From DATMQA01 sp035566895 (GTDB lineage Bacteria; Verrucomicrobiota; Verrucomicrobiia; Limisphaerales; UBA8199), in assembly GCA_035566895.1 (NCBI GenBank), contig DATMQA010000069.1:62001-126000 (forward strand): DNA of 64,000 nt. Direction: 5' to 3'. Numbering within the stretch: the first letter of the stretch is position 1; each line of letters starts with the position of its first letter. Below the pieces are notes generated by a model, which was not told the DNA's origin, searched no databases, and saw only the letters and a program-made list of their open reading frames with translations. A program made the position numbers and the translations under genes. Below are positions 16,246 to 23,982 of this stretch, in pieces.

Positions 16246-17654
16246 CACGGGCTTCGCAAGTATTCGTCGATGGATTTAGCCGCGCTTTTGCCGTCGCCCA
16301 TGGCCAGGATGACAGTGGCGGCGCCGCGGACGATGTCGCCGCCGGCAAAAACTCCTGGGAGGCTGGTCATGCCTTTCTCGTCGACGACGATATTGCCCCA
16401 TTTATTGAGTTTGAGTTCAGGGCACGTAGCCGTCAGCAGCGGGTTGGCGCGTGTGCCGACAGCCACGACGACCATATCGCATGGGATGACAAATTCCGAG
16501 CCGGCGACCGGCACCGGCCGGGCGCGGCCAGAGGAGTCAGGGTCGCCCAGTTGCATGCGGACGCATTTAAGGCCGGTGACCCATTTCTTATCGTTGCCGA
16601 GGACCTCGAGCGGCGCGACCAGGAATTCAAATTGGATGCCTTCCTCTTCGGCATGGTGGATTTCTTCGGCGCGGGCCGGCATTTCCTTGCGCGTGCGGCG
16701 ATAGATGATCCTGGAGGATTCGGCTCCCATGCGTTTGGCGGTGCGGGCGGAATCCATGGCGACATTGCCCGCGCCGACGGTGGCGATGTGTTTACCTTTG
16801 AGCACGGGGGTATCGGACCTGGGGAACTGGTAGGCGGCCATCAGGTTGATGCGGGTGAGGTACTCGTTGGCCGAATAGACACCTTTGAGGTTTTCACCCG
16901 GGACATTCATGAACACGGGCAAGCCAGCGCCATTGGCAATGAAGACGGCATCGAATTGGCCGCGCAATTCCTGCAAAGAGTAGGCTCGGCCAATGACGGT
17001 GTTGCAAAGGATATTTACCCCCGCTTTCACGAGGCGATTGACTTCATCCTGGACGATTCGCTTGGGCAGGCGGAATTCCGGGATGCCATAGACCAGCACG
17101 CCGCCCGGTTTGTGCAAGGCTTCAAAAACGGTGACCGCATGGCCGTATTTGGCCAATTCACCTGCGGCGGTCAGACCGCCTGGTCCAGCGCCAACGACGG
17201 CCACTTTTTTGCCGGTGGACGGACCGGGTTGGAGTTGGAGTTTGTCGCTATGGCCGCTGGCCCAGTCGCCCACGTAACGTTCGAGATAGCCGATGGCTAC
17301 CGGCAGCCCCTTGTGCCCGCGGATGCACTCGATTTCGCATTGGGTTTCCTGCGGACAGACCCGGCCGGTGACGGAGGGTAGCGCGTTATCATTGAGGAGT
17401 GAGCGCGCCGCGTCGCCGAGGTTGCCGTCGGAGAGCAGTTGGATGAAACGCGGAATATTCACCATCACCGGGCAGCCGGCGACGCACTTAGGGTCCTTGC
17501 ACTGCAGGCAGCGTTCGGCTTCGAGCAAGGCGACTTTTTCGGCCAGGCCGAGGTTGACTTCACCAAAATTCGAGTTGCGGACCAGGGGTTCCTGCTCCGA
17601 CATTTTCTGCCGGTCGATTTGCAGGCGTTGCTTAGTGGAGAGTTTCGTGCTCAC
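16245..17654 (-). CDS. nfnB: NfnB/SudA-like flavoprotein (GltD-related, large Nfn subunit)
   Basis: A 469-residue protein with two N-terminal cysteine clusters (CLQCKDPKCVAGCP and CPQETQCEIECIRG) for two [4Fe-4S] centres. An FAD dinucleotide fold begins at KKVAVVGAGPGGLTAAGELA, an NADPH fold is at HIATVGAGNVAMDSARTAKR, and the C-terminal FAD motif is GVFAGGDIVRGAATV. This layout is shared by GltD/GltA and NfnB. The neighbour just upstream is an NfnA-type [2Fe-2S] flavoprotein rather than GltB, so the Nfn complex is preferred. Nfn is an electron-bifurcating NADH-dependent reduced ferredoxin:NADP+ oxidoreductase. A GltD-like role cannot be excluded from sequence alone. hemL is translationally coupled downstream. 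Confidence 0.85.
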   Translation of the reverse strand: MSTKLSTKQRLQIDRQKMSEQEPLVRNSNFGEVNLGLAEKVALLEAERCLQCKDPKCVAGCPVMVNIPRFIQLLSDGNLGDAARSLLNDNALPSVTGRVCPQETQCEIECIRGHKGLPVAIGYLERYVGDWASGHSDKLQLQPGPSTGKKVAVVGAGPGGLTAAGELAKYGHAVTVFEALHKPGGVLVYGIPEFRLPKRIVQDEVNRLVKAGVNILCNTVIGRAYSLQELRGQFDAVFIANGAGLPVFMNVPGENLKGVYSANEYLTRINLMAAYQFPRSDTPVLKGKHIATVGAGNVAMDSARTAKRMGAESSRIIYRRTRKEMPARAEEIHHAEEEGIQFEFLVAPLEVLGNDKKWVTGLKCVRMQLGDPDSSGRARPVPVAGSEFVIPCDMVVVAVGTRANPLLTATCPELKLNKWGNIVVDEKGMTSLPGVFAGGDIVRGAATVILAMGDGKSAAKSIDEYLRSP

Positions 17655-17674
17655 GTTCGGGAAGGGGTGAAAAG

Positions 17675-17707
17675 GTTAAAAGGCTTAAAAAGATTAGCGT
17701 TAAATCG
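17675..17707. repeat. Nonamer tandem repeat, GTTAAANNN type (copy 2)
   Basis: Units at 17675 and 17684 are 9 bp apart, then degenerate to attagc and gttaaatcg. The repeat sits inside the 62-bp gap between nfnA and nfnB. Confidence 0.65.
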
Positions 17708-17716
17708 CGAGCGTGG

Positions 17717-18556
17717 TTACCCCAACCCGATTTTACAAGCGCCCTCTTTGCAGGCGACGACGGCCTGTTGTTCGAATTCGCGATACGTGCTGAGCCGGTC
17801 CATCAGCAAGTCAAAATCCACGAGGTGCCCGTCAAATTCCGGGCCATCTACACAAGCGAAAAAGGTCTCGCCTCCAATCGAAACGCGGCAACCGCCGCAC
17901 ATGCCGGTGCCATCGACCATGACGGGATTGAGAGAAACGATCGTGCGCACACCCAGCGGTTTGGTCAGGTTCACCACGGCGCGCATCATAGGCACGGGAC
18001 CGACGGCATAGACAATGTCAATACCGCTCTTGGCCAACGCCTCTTTGGCGGCATCCGTCACGAACCCGTGGCGCCCGTAGCTGCCATCGTCGGTGCAGAC
18101 GACCACTTCGCCCAGGCGCCGCAATTCGGATTCGAAAATGACCCATTCTTTGGAACGCCCGCCGATGATGCTGACAACCGAGACGCCCCGGCGCTGGAGA
18201 CCCTGGGCAATCGGGTGCACGACGGCAGTGCCGACGCCGCCACCGATACAGAGAGCCCGGCCCGAGGAGAAGATTTCGGTGGGCTGGCCCAGGGGGCCGG
18301 CGATATCTGCGATGGCCTGGCCGGGTTCAAGCGCGACCAGGTCCTGGGTGCTTTTACCAACCGCCTGGATCACCAGGGCGATGGTGCCGGCCTTCGCGTC
18401 GGCATCGGCAATGGTCAGGGGAATCCGTTCCGCACGGTCGTCCAGATGAACAATGACAAACTGGCCCGGTTGGCGGACTTGGGCGATGCGCGGCGCGACC
18501 ACATCGAGGCGGGTGACGTTGGGGCTGAGGCGGATTTTGGAGACAACCGGATGCAT
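17717..18556 (-). CDS. nfnA: NfnA/SudB-like FAD and [2Fe-2S] NAD(P)-binding subunit
   Basis: A 279-residue ferredoxin-reductase-type protein. The N-terminal FAD domain has RQPGQFVIVHLDDRAERIPLTIAD. The NAD domain has ALCIGGGVGTAVVHPIAQGL, and near the end VDGTGMCGGCRVSIGG with ACVDGPEFDGH carries the four Cys/[2Fe-2S] region typical of PyrK, SudB and NfnA. The ATG at 18556 is preferred to a TTG two codons upstream. Its gene is 62 bp upstream of nfnB, as in Nfn loci. Together they would move electrons between NADH, NADPH and ferredoxin in the cytoplasm. Confidence 0.87.
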   Translation of the reverse strand: MHPVVSKIRLSPNVTRLDVVAPRIAQVRQPGQFVIVHLDDRAERIPLTIADADAKAGTIALVIQAVGKSTQDLVALEPGQAIADIAGPLGQPTEIFSSGRALCIGGGVGTAVVHPIAQGLQRRGVSVVSIIGGRSKEWVIFESELRRLGEVVVCTDDGSYGRHGFVTDAAKEALAKSGIDIVYAVGPVPMMRAVVNLTKPLGVRTIVSLNPVMVDGTGMCGGCRVSIGGETFFACVDGPEFDGHLVDFDLLMDRLSTYREFEQQAVVACKEGACKIGLG

Positions 18557-18814
18557 GAACAAATTGAAAGCACTAAATAAAGCTCAGGTCCCCGTCGATC
18601 ATGAGCCCCCGGTGGCCCAGAGGCGATTAGCTATAAGAGCCCAAAATGATGCGGCACTTAATTTCATAAGTCACACAAATCATGGAGAGGAACGCCGGGG
18701 GAGTCAATATTGTAGAAGGAGGTCAATCATTTAAGGCCCAGGAAGGACGATGGTTTCGGAAAAAAAGCTGGCGCGGGAGGCTTTCGCACCCGACCTTCTG
18801 CCAGATTTGAGTTT

Positions 18815-20821
18815 GTGAGCCAGAATGTCGACAAAGACGGCGGTGTGGCGGAAGCCGCCGCTGAAGTTGTTTCTGATGCGGACCTCGATCTGCCGACTCG
18901 CGGCTTTAAGGGGACGCCTGAGGAAATCGAACGGCAATGGTTCGAGAAAATCTATACCGGGCGCGGCGACCGGCAGAAACAATTGACTCTGCGCGCGGTC
19001 CTTATGGGTGGAGTTTTGGGGATGTTCATGTCTATTTCCAATCTTTACACGACCCTCAAGCTGAGCTGGGCTTTTGGTGTTGCCATTACGGCTTGCGTGC
19101 TTTCCTACGTCATTTGGAACGCGCTGCGCGCGCTCTCCGGCGGGCGGCTCAGCCAGATGAGCGTGCTGGAAAACAACTGCATGCAATCCACGGCTTCGGC
19201 GGCGGGTTATTCCACGGGCGCAACGATTGGGACGGCGTTTGGCGCATTGCTGTTGATTGAGGGACAGCACCGGGCCTGGTACGTCGTTGCTCTCTTCACG
19301 TTGTTCACGGCGGCGTTGGGGGTGTTTCTTGCCATTCCGATGAAGCGTCAGATGGTCAACCAGGAACAATTAAAGTTTCCCAGCGGCATTGCCGCTGCTG
19401 AGACGTTGCGGAGCCTCTATTCCAAAGGAGCCGAGGCGCTTAAAAAAGCCTATGCCCTCCTCATTGCCTTGGCGGCGGGTGGACTGGTGGGCTTGCTGCG
19501 TAGTTACGGGACGCTGGTCGAGCAGCTCAGCAAGACGGGCCGGCCACAAGCCTGGCTGGAGAAATTACAAAGTGTCTTTTACATCCCGGACGCGTTTAAT
19601 TTCCCTGCGTTTTTGAACCCGATCGCGCGCGGGCAGATGGCGGGCCTGGCGCTGGAACCGAGCGTGCTGCTGATCGGCGCGGGCATGATTACCGGTTTGC
19701 GGGTTTCTCTCTCGATGTTGCTTGGCGCCGGGTTGCTTTATTTCGTGGTCGCGCCGCATCTGCTGGTGATGGACATGGCCCAGGCCGGAGTGCCGGGTTA
19801 CGTGCGCTCGTTTTCAGTCAGTCCCGAGGGCAACTTTAATCCCACCCGCTGGGCATTATGGGGCGGGACATCGATTATGGTTTTTTCAAGCCTGGCCACC
19901 GTGGCGTTGCAATGGCGGACGTTCGCGCGGGCATTCACCCTTTTCAAGAAGAGGGAAAAGTCAGGCTATAGTGAGGCCATGGACGCCATCGAAGTCCCGT
20001 TTTCCTGGCTGGTAGCCGGCCTTATTCCGATTACGATTGGCATGGTCGCCGTACAGTATCTGGCGTTTCACATTTCCATCGTGCTGGGATTGATTGCGGT
20101 GGCGCTTTCCTTCGTGGTGTCGCTGGTCTGTTGCCGCGCGACCGGGGAAACCGACACGACCCCGATTGGGGCGATGGGCAAGCTGACGCAATTGCTCTAC
20201 GCGGTTTTACCGGGAGCCAAAGGGGTGGCGTCGATCAACCTAATGGCGGCCGGGGCGACGGCTTCCGCCGGCGGCGCGGCGGCGGACCTGCTGACAGATT
20301 TGAAGAGCGGCTACATCCTGGGCGCCAATCCACGAAAACAGTTCCTGGCGCAGTTCATCGGCGTCTTCTTCGGCACGCTGGCAATCGTGCCAGCCTGGTA
20401 TTTGATGGTTCCAGACAAACAAGCTCTGGAGGCTTTTAACCCGCCGGCAACCTACATGTGGAAAGCGGTAGCCGACCTCCTGACACAGGGGGTCCACATG
20501 TTACCGGTCACGGCGGTGTGGGCCATCGTCATTGGCGCGCTGTTGGGGCTGGCTTTGCCGTTGGCTGGGAAGCTTTTTCCCAAGGCTCATCCCTGCCTCC
20601 CTTCAGCGATGGGGCTGGGCCTCTCTTGGGTGATGGTTTTCCAAAATAGCCTCTCGTTCGCCATCGGCGCGGTCCTGGTCGCGCTTTGGAACAAATTCCA
20701 TAAGAAAACTTCGGACCTTTATTATATCCCGCTCGCTTCGGGCATGATTGCTGGTGAATCACTGATCGCAGCGCTGATTGCGATTGCGTGCACGGTGGTC
20801 GGATTTTTGAAGGTGCATTGA
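18815..20821 (+). CDS. OPT-family oligopeptide transporter
   Basis: A 668-residue inner-membrane transporter with about 14-16 hydrophobic segments. The N-terminal part, TLRAVLMGGVLGMFMSISNLYTTLKLSWAFG, is typical of the OPT family, as are ALSGGRLSQMSVLENNCMQS, PSGIAAAETLRSLY and the central GASINLMAAGATASAGGAA-like stretch (VASINLMAAGATASAGGAA). OPT proteins take up peptides or metal-chelator complexes with protons. The start used is the GTG at 18815, which begins MSQNVDKDGG; no better ATG is in frame before the first TM. It ends 8 bp from the convergent POT transporter gene. Confidence 0.9.
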   Translation: MSQNVDKDGGVAEAAAEVVSDADLDLPTRGFKGTPEEIERQWFEKIYTGRGDRQKQLTLRAVLMGGVLGMFMSISNLYTTLKLSWAFGVAITACVLSYVIWNALRALSGGRLSQMSVLENNCMQSTASAAGYSTGATIGTAFGALLLIEGQHRAWYVVALFTLFTAALGVFLAIPMKRQMVNQEQLKFPSGIAAAETLRSLYSKGAEALKKAYALLIALAAGGLVGLLRSYGTLVEQLSKTGRPQAWLEKLQSVFYIPDAFNFPAFLNPIARGQMAGLALEPSVLLIGAGMITGLRVSLSMLLGAGLLYFVVAPHLLVMDMAQAGVPGYVRSFSVSPEGNFNPTRWALWGGTSIMVFSSLATVALQWRTFARAFTLFKKREKSGYSEAMDAIEVPFSWLVAGLIPITIGMVAVQYLAFHISIVLGLIAVALSFVVSLVCCRATGETDTTPIGAMGKLTQLLYAVLPGAKGVASINLMAAGATASAGGAAADLLTDLKSGYILGANPRKQFLAQFIGVFFGTLAIVPAWYLMVPDKQALEAFNPPATYMWKAVADLLTQGVHMLPVTAVWAIVIGALLGLALPLAGKLFPKAHPCLPSAMGLGLSWVMVFQNSLSFAIGAVLVALWNKFHKKTSDLYYIPLASGMIAGESLIAALIAIACTVVGFLKVH

Positions 20822-20829
20822 GCGTCGGT

Positions 20830-22245
20830 TCACGCCGCTGCCTCGTCCTGAATATAAGCTTTTCCTTTATAGAACCTGGCAAAAAACACAAACAATGCCG
20901 AGGTGATGAGCATCACGATCACGAAAAAGAAGAAGTAGTTGGCACCCTTCAGCTTGACCGTTTTGTCGGGGTTCTGGATGAAAAAGTTGACGCCTGCGGT
21001 GAAGGCATTTCCAAGCGCCACTGCCCCCAAATACGTGCACATGACGAGCGACTTGAGTTTTTTGGGGGCCTGGGTGTAGGCAAATTCAAGGTGGGTCACG
21101 GAGACCATAACTTCAGCCGCAGTGAGCACAAGGAACGCGAGGATCTGCCACAGGATATGCGGCGTCTGGCCGGCATCGATGCGGAGTTGAATCCAGCCGA
21201 CGATGAAAAATGCCAAGGCGGTGATGAAGAGGCCGATGCCGATTTTCCTCAGGGGTGTCAGACGAAACCCTTTATCGATGGCCGGATAGACGGCGTAGGA
21301 AAACAGCGGCAGCATGATGAGGATGAAGATGGGGTTGACGGTCTGAATCTGCGCCGGCTTCCAATCGATGCCAAAGAGGTGCCGGTCCATGTGTTCCGAT
21401 TGCAGGACCCAGGAAGAGAAGTTTTGCTGCCAAAGCGACCAGAAAATCGCCACGAACGGCACGAGGATCAGCAGGTTGGCCAACGCCCTAAGGTTTTCGC
21501 GCTGGGAAATCTCCTCGATGTACCGCCCCAACCCTACCGGTGGGAGGTGAACGAACTTCTTTCGACCGAGCCAGAAGATAACTGTAGCAATGAACATCAG
21601 CAGTCCCGGCGTGCCAAAGGCGATATCGGGGCCATGCACCTTCTCCAAAACCTGGACGAGCCACGCAGGCAGCCTGGCAGCTTGTTCCGCAGGAACCTTG
21701 TAAGCATCCAACAGCCAGGGGATGAGCAGAGTCGAGAATGCCGAGCCGAAGTTGATCGAGAAATAAAACCAGCTAAAGACCCTGGGCAACAGGTGCTGGT
21801 TGGTAGCGCCGAATTGGTCGCCGACGTTGGCGCTAACGCACGGTTTGATGCCTCCGGCGCCCAGCGCGATCAGTCCCAGGCCAATGGTCAAACCCAGGCG
21901 GGTATGGTCGATGGCCAGCGTGAGGTGGCCAAAGCAATAGACAATCGACAGAAACAAGACCGTGCGGTATTTGCCAAGTATCGCGTCGCCGAGTATCGCC
22001 CCCAATATCGGCAGGAAATAAAGGCAGAAGACAAACGTGTGATACCAGGCATCGGCCTGGGCGTCGGTCATCGGGTCGGGCTGCCCCTGGCGGTTCAGCA
22101 GCAGATGGGTCATGAAAATGACCAGGATCGAATTCATCCCGTAATAGCTGAACCGCTCGGCCGCCTCGTTGCCGACGATGTAGGGCACGCCCGGCGGCAT
22201 TTTGTCCGTCTTAATGGGGGCGGTGAGGTATTGGGTTTTGGCCAT
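20830..22245 (-). CDS. POT/PTR-family proton-dependent oligopeptide transporter
   Basis: A 471-residue MFS transporter that imports di- and tripeptides with protons. The proton-coupling E-x-x-E-R motif is visible at the start of TM1 in GNEAAERFSYYGM, and the second helix has ILVIFMTHLLL. GAGGIKPCVSANVGDQF matches the PTR2 signature, and FYFSINFGSAFSTLLIPWLL its second signature. The ATG at 22245 was chosen because the longer frame upstream has no similarity. The convergent OPT gene ends 8 bp away, so the two peptide transporters share a terminator region but not a promoter. Confidence 0.93.
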   Translation of the reverse strand: MAKTQYLTAPIKTDKMPPGVPYIVGNEAAERFSYYGMNSILVIFMTHLLLNRQGQPDPMTDAQADAWYHTFVFCLYFLPILGAILGDAILGKYRTVLFLSIVYCFGHLTLAIDHTRLGLTIGLGLIALGAGGIKPCVSANVGDQFGATNQHLLPRVFSWFYFSINFGSAFSTLLIPWLLDAYKVPAEQAARLPAWLVQVLEKVHGPDIAFGTPGLLMFIATVIFWLGRKKFVHLPPVGLGRYIEEISQRENLRALANLLILVPFVAIFWSLWQQNFSSWVLQSEHMDRHLFGIDWKPAQIQTVNPIFILIMLPLFSYAVYPAIDKGFRLTPLRKIGIGLFITALAFFIVGWIQLRIDAGQTPHILWQILAFLVLTAAEVMVSVTHLEFAYTQAPKKLKSLVMCTYLGAVALGNAFTAGVNFFIQNPDKTVKLKGANYFFFFVIVMLITSALFVFFARFYKGKAYIQDEAAA

Positions 22246-22364
22246 AGTTCCTGCGGAGTACCGACAAACCGGGCCCAAGGCAAGTCTTCGTTCAACCAAA
22301 GAACCAAAGACTTCGCTCACTTTTTCCGCTTCACTTCCGATGGGGCTATGCTAGCGTCTTGGCC

Positions 22365-23240
22365 ATGAACCCAAAGTCAATTCTCTCTTATAGCATACTA
22401 GCAGCCGGATTAATTTTTGTTGGCGGCCTTTGTGCCCAAACGCAACCCAAGGTCGATTTCCCGCCACCCAGTCCGACCTGCACACTCAAGCAACGCGTCG
22501 GTCTGACCGACATTGAAATTGTTTACTCGCGGCCAGGCGTCAAGGACCGCAAGGTCTTCGACGGCATCGTGCCTTATGGCCAGGTCTGGCGCACCGGCGC
22601 CAACGCCTCGACCAAGGTTTCTTTCTCCACCGACGTGAAGCTCAACGGGAAGCAGGTTCCCGCGGGCAAATACGCTCTCTATACGATTCCCGGGGAAGAG
22701 GACTGGACGATTATCCTGCAAACGAATCTCACCGCAGGCGCGTTGAATTACAACCAGAAGGATGACTTTGTCCGTCTCCAAACCAAGAGCGTGAACCTCG
22801 GCGCCCACGTCGAAACCTTCACGATGGATTTCACCGATGTCCGTGATGATTCGGCCACGTTGTATCTGATTTGGGACCAGACTTACGTGCCGATCAGCAT
22901 GGAACTGGACGTGACCGGCAAGGTCCTGGCGCAAATCGATGCGGCAATGAAATCGGAAGGCAAGAAGCAAGCCGGGTTCTATTACCAGGCGGCCAACTTT
23001 TACTTCAATCACGACCAGGATTTAAAGAAGGCCCTGGGCTGGCTCAATACCGGGTTGGAAGACAAGCCGCGCATTTCATATGAATTGCTTTACCTGAAGG
23101 CTAAAATTCTCGCGAAGCAAGGGGACAAGGAAGGGGCGACGGCGGCGGCCAAAGAGTCCAAGGACTCGGCTATCAAAGCTGAAGGCCCGAACAGCTCGTT
23201 TGTGAAAATGAACGAAGACCTGATTTCGGGTTTGCATTGA
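22365..23240 (+). CDS. Secreted DUF2911 protein with TPR-like tail
   Basis: A 291-residue exported protein of unknown function. It has a signal peptide (about 1-25, ending near GGLCAQ). The DUF2911 domain follows, with IEIVYSRPGVKDRKVFDG, VPYGQVWRTGANASTKVSF and VPAGKYALYTIPGEEDWTI. A C-terminal alpha region, NFYFNHDQDLKKALGWLNTG plus KAKILAKQGDKEGATAAAKE, looks like one or two TPR units. The ATG at 22365 is used instead of a TTG two codons before. A TATGCT box at 22347-22352 may be its -10. The next gene is a shorter DUF2911 paralogue, so this is a tandem duplication. Confidence 0.85.
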   Translation: MNPKSILSYSILAAGLIFVGGLCAQTQPKVDFPPPSPTCTLKQRVGLTDIEIVYSRPGVKDRKVFDGIVPYGQVWRTGANASTKVSFSTDVKLNGKQVPAGKYALYTIPGEEDWTIILQTNLTAGALNYNQKDDFVRLQTKSVNLGAHVETFTMDFTDVRDDSATLYLIWDQTYVPISMELDVTGKVLAQIDAAMKSEGKKQAGFYYQAANFYFNHDQDLKKALGWLNTGLEDKPRISYELLYLKAKILAKQGDKEGATAAAKESKDSAIKAEGPNSSFVKMNEDLISGLH

Positions 23241-23299
23241 ACATAGACAAAGCAAAGCTGGTCCATTAATTTTGGCAAACTAAACTACGGGAAAAAACT

Positions 23300-23854
23300 A
23301 TGAAAAGAAACATCTCCAAACTCATCCTGTTCACAGCTGTGGTTGCCGGCGCCTGCTCGCTCCAGGCCGGCGTCAGCCCGCATGAGACGATTAGCGCGAC
23401 CATCGACGGCAGCAAAATCACGCTTACCTATGGGCGCCCTTTCAGCAAGAAACCCGGGACCACTGAGGTCCGGAAAATCTGGGGTGGGTTGGTGCCTTAC
23501 GGCAAGGTTTGGCGCACCGGTGCTGACGCCGCCACGGTCCTGAACATCGAGCAGCCGCTGGCGATAGGCGAAACGACCGTCCCGGCGGGGAAATACACCT
23601 TATTCACTTTTCCGGTTGAGGACGGCACTTCCAAGCTTATCATCAACAAAAGGACCGGCCAATGGGGAATACCCTATGACGAGAAAAAGGAAGCGGATAA
23701 TGAATTGGCGCGCGTCGATATGAAGAAGGAGACACTGGATAAGGACGTGGACCAGTTCACGATGGCCATCGAGCCGAATCCGTCCGGCGGCGGCGTCCTC
23801 AAGATGATGTGGGAAAAGACCCAGTATTCGGTGCCGTTCACGGTAAAGAAGTAG
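23300..23854 (+). CDS. Secreted DUF2911 protein (short paralogue)
   Basis: A 184-residue exported protein, signal peptide about 1-23 (ending SLQAG). It keeps the DUF2911 core: ITLTYGRPFSKKPGTTEVRK, LVPYGKVWRTGADAATVLN and VPAGKYTLFTFPVEDG. It lacks the helical tail of its upstream neighbour. The V-W-R-T-G-A and P-A-G-K-Y motifs are shared word for word by the two, indicating a tandem duplication followed by loss or gain of the tail. A gap of 59 bp separates them. A clear hairpin with a T-run follows the stop, so the pair probably forms one transcript. Confidence 0.85.
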   Translation: MKRNISKLILFTAVVAGACSLQAGVSPHETISATIDGSKITLTYGRPFSKKPGTTEVRKIWGGLVPYGKVWRTGADAATVLNIEQPLAIGETTVPAGKYTLFTFPVEDGTSKLIINKRTGQWGIPYDEKKEADNELARVDMKKETLDKDVDQFTMAIEPNPSGGGVLKMMWEKTQYSVPFTVKK

Positions 23855-23882
23855 AACCGGCCCGCCAAGTTGCAACCCCAGC

Positions 23883-23902
23883 AAAGGTTTCCAACCTTTT
23901 TT
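23883..23902 (+). terminator. Rho-independent terminator after the DUF2911 pair
   Basis: Stem aaaggtt (23883-23889) pairs with aaccttt (23893-23899) around a 3-nt loop. T-run 23897-23902 follows. Confidence 0.7.
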
Positions 23903-23926
23903 CCTAATCGAGGAAACCGAAACTGA

Positions 23927-23982
23927 GCGCAGAGACGCGATCAACGCAGAGAAAACCATGAGAGAAACTCTGCGTCCGTCGC
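23927..23982. repeat. Inverted short-word repeat, ACGCAGAG type
   Basis: Direct words gcgcagagacgcg and acgcagag are followed by ctctgcgtccgtcgcg. The ATG of the PIG-L gene lies in the loop at 23958. Confidence 0.8.

Noticed and set aside
16245..17654. GltD, small subunit of glutamate synthase
   Set aside because: The fold is shared, but no gltB is adjacent while an NfnA-type partner is; NfnB is preferred. Not fully excluded.
20788..22368. A 526-codon open frame on the plus strand opposite the POT transporter
   Set aside because: Antisense shadow of a clear transporter gene; its sequence is low in hydrophobic residues, has no domain, and reflects the codon bias of the real gene.
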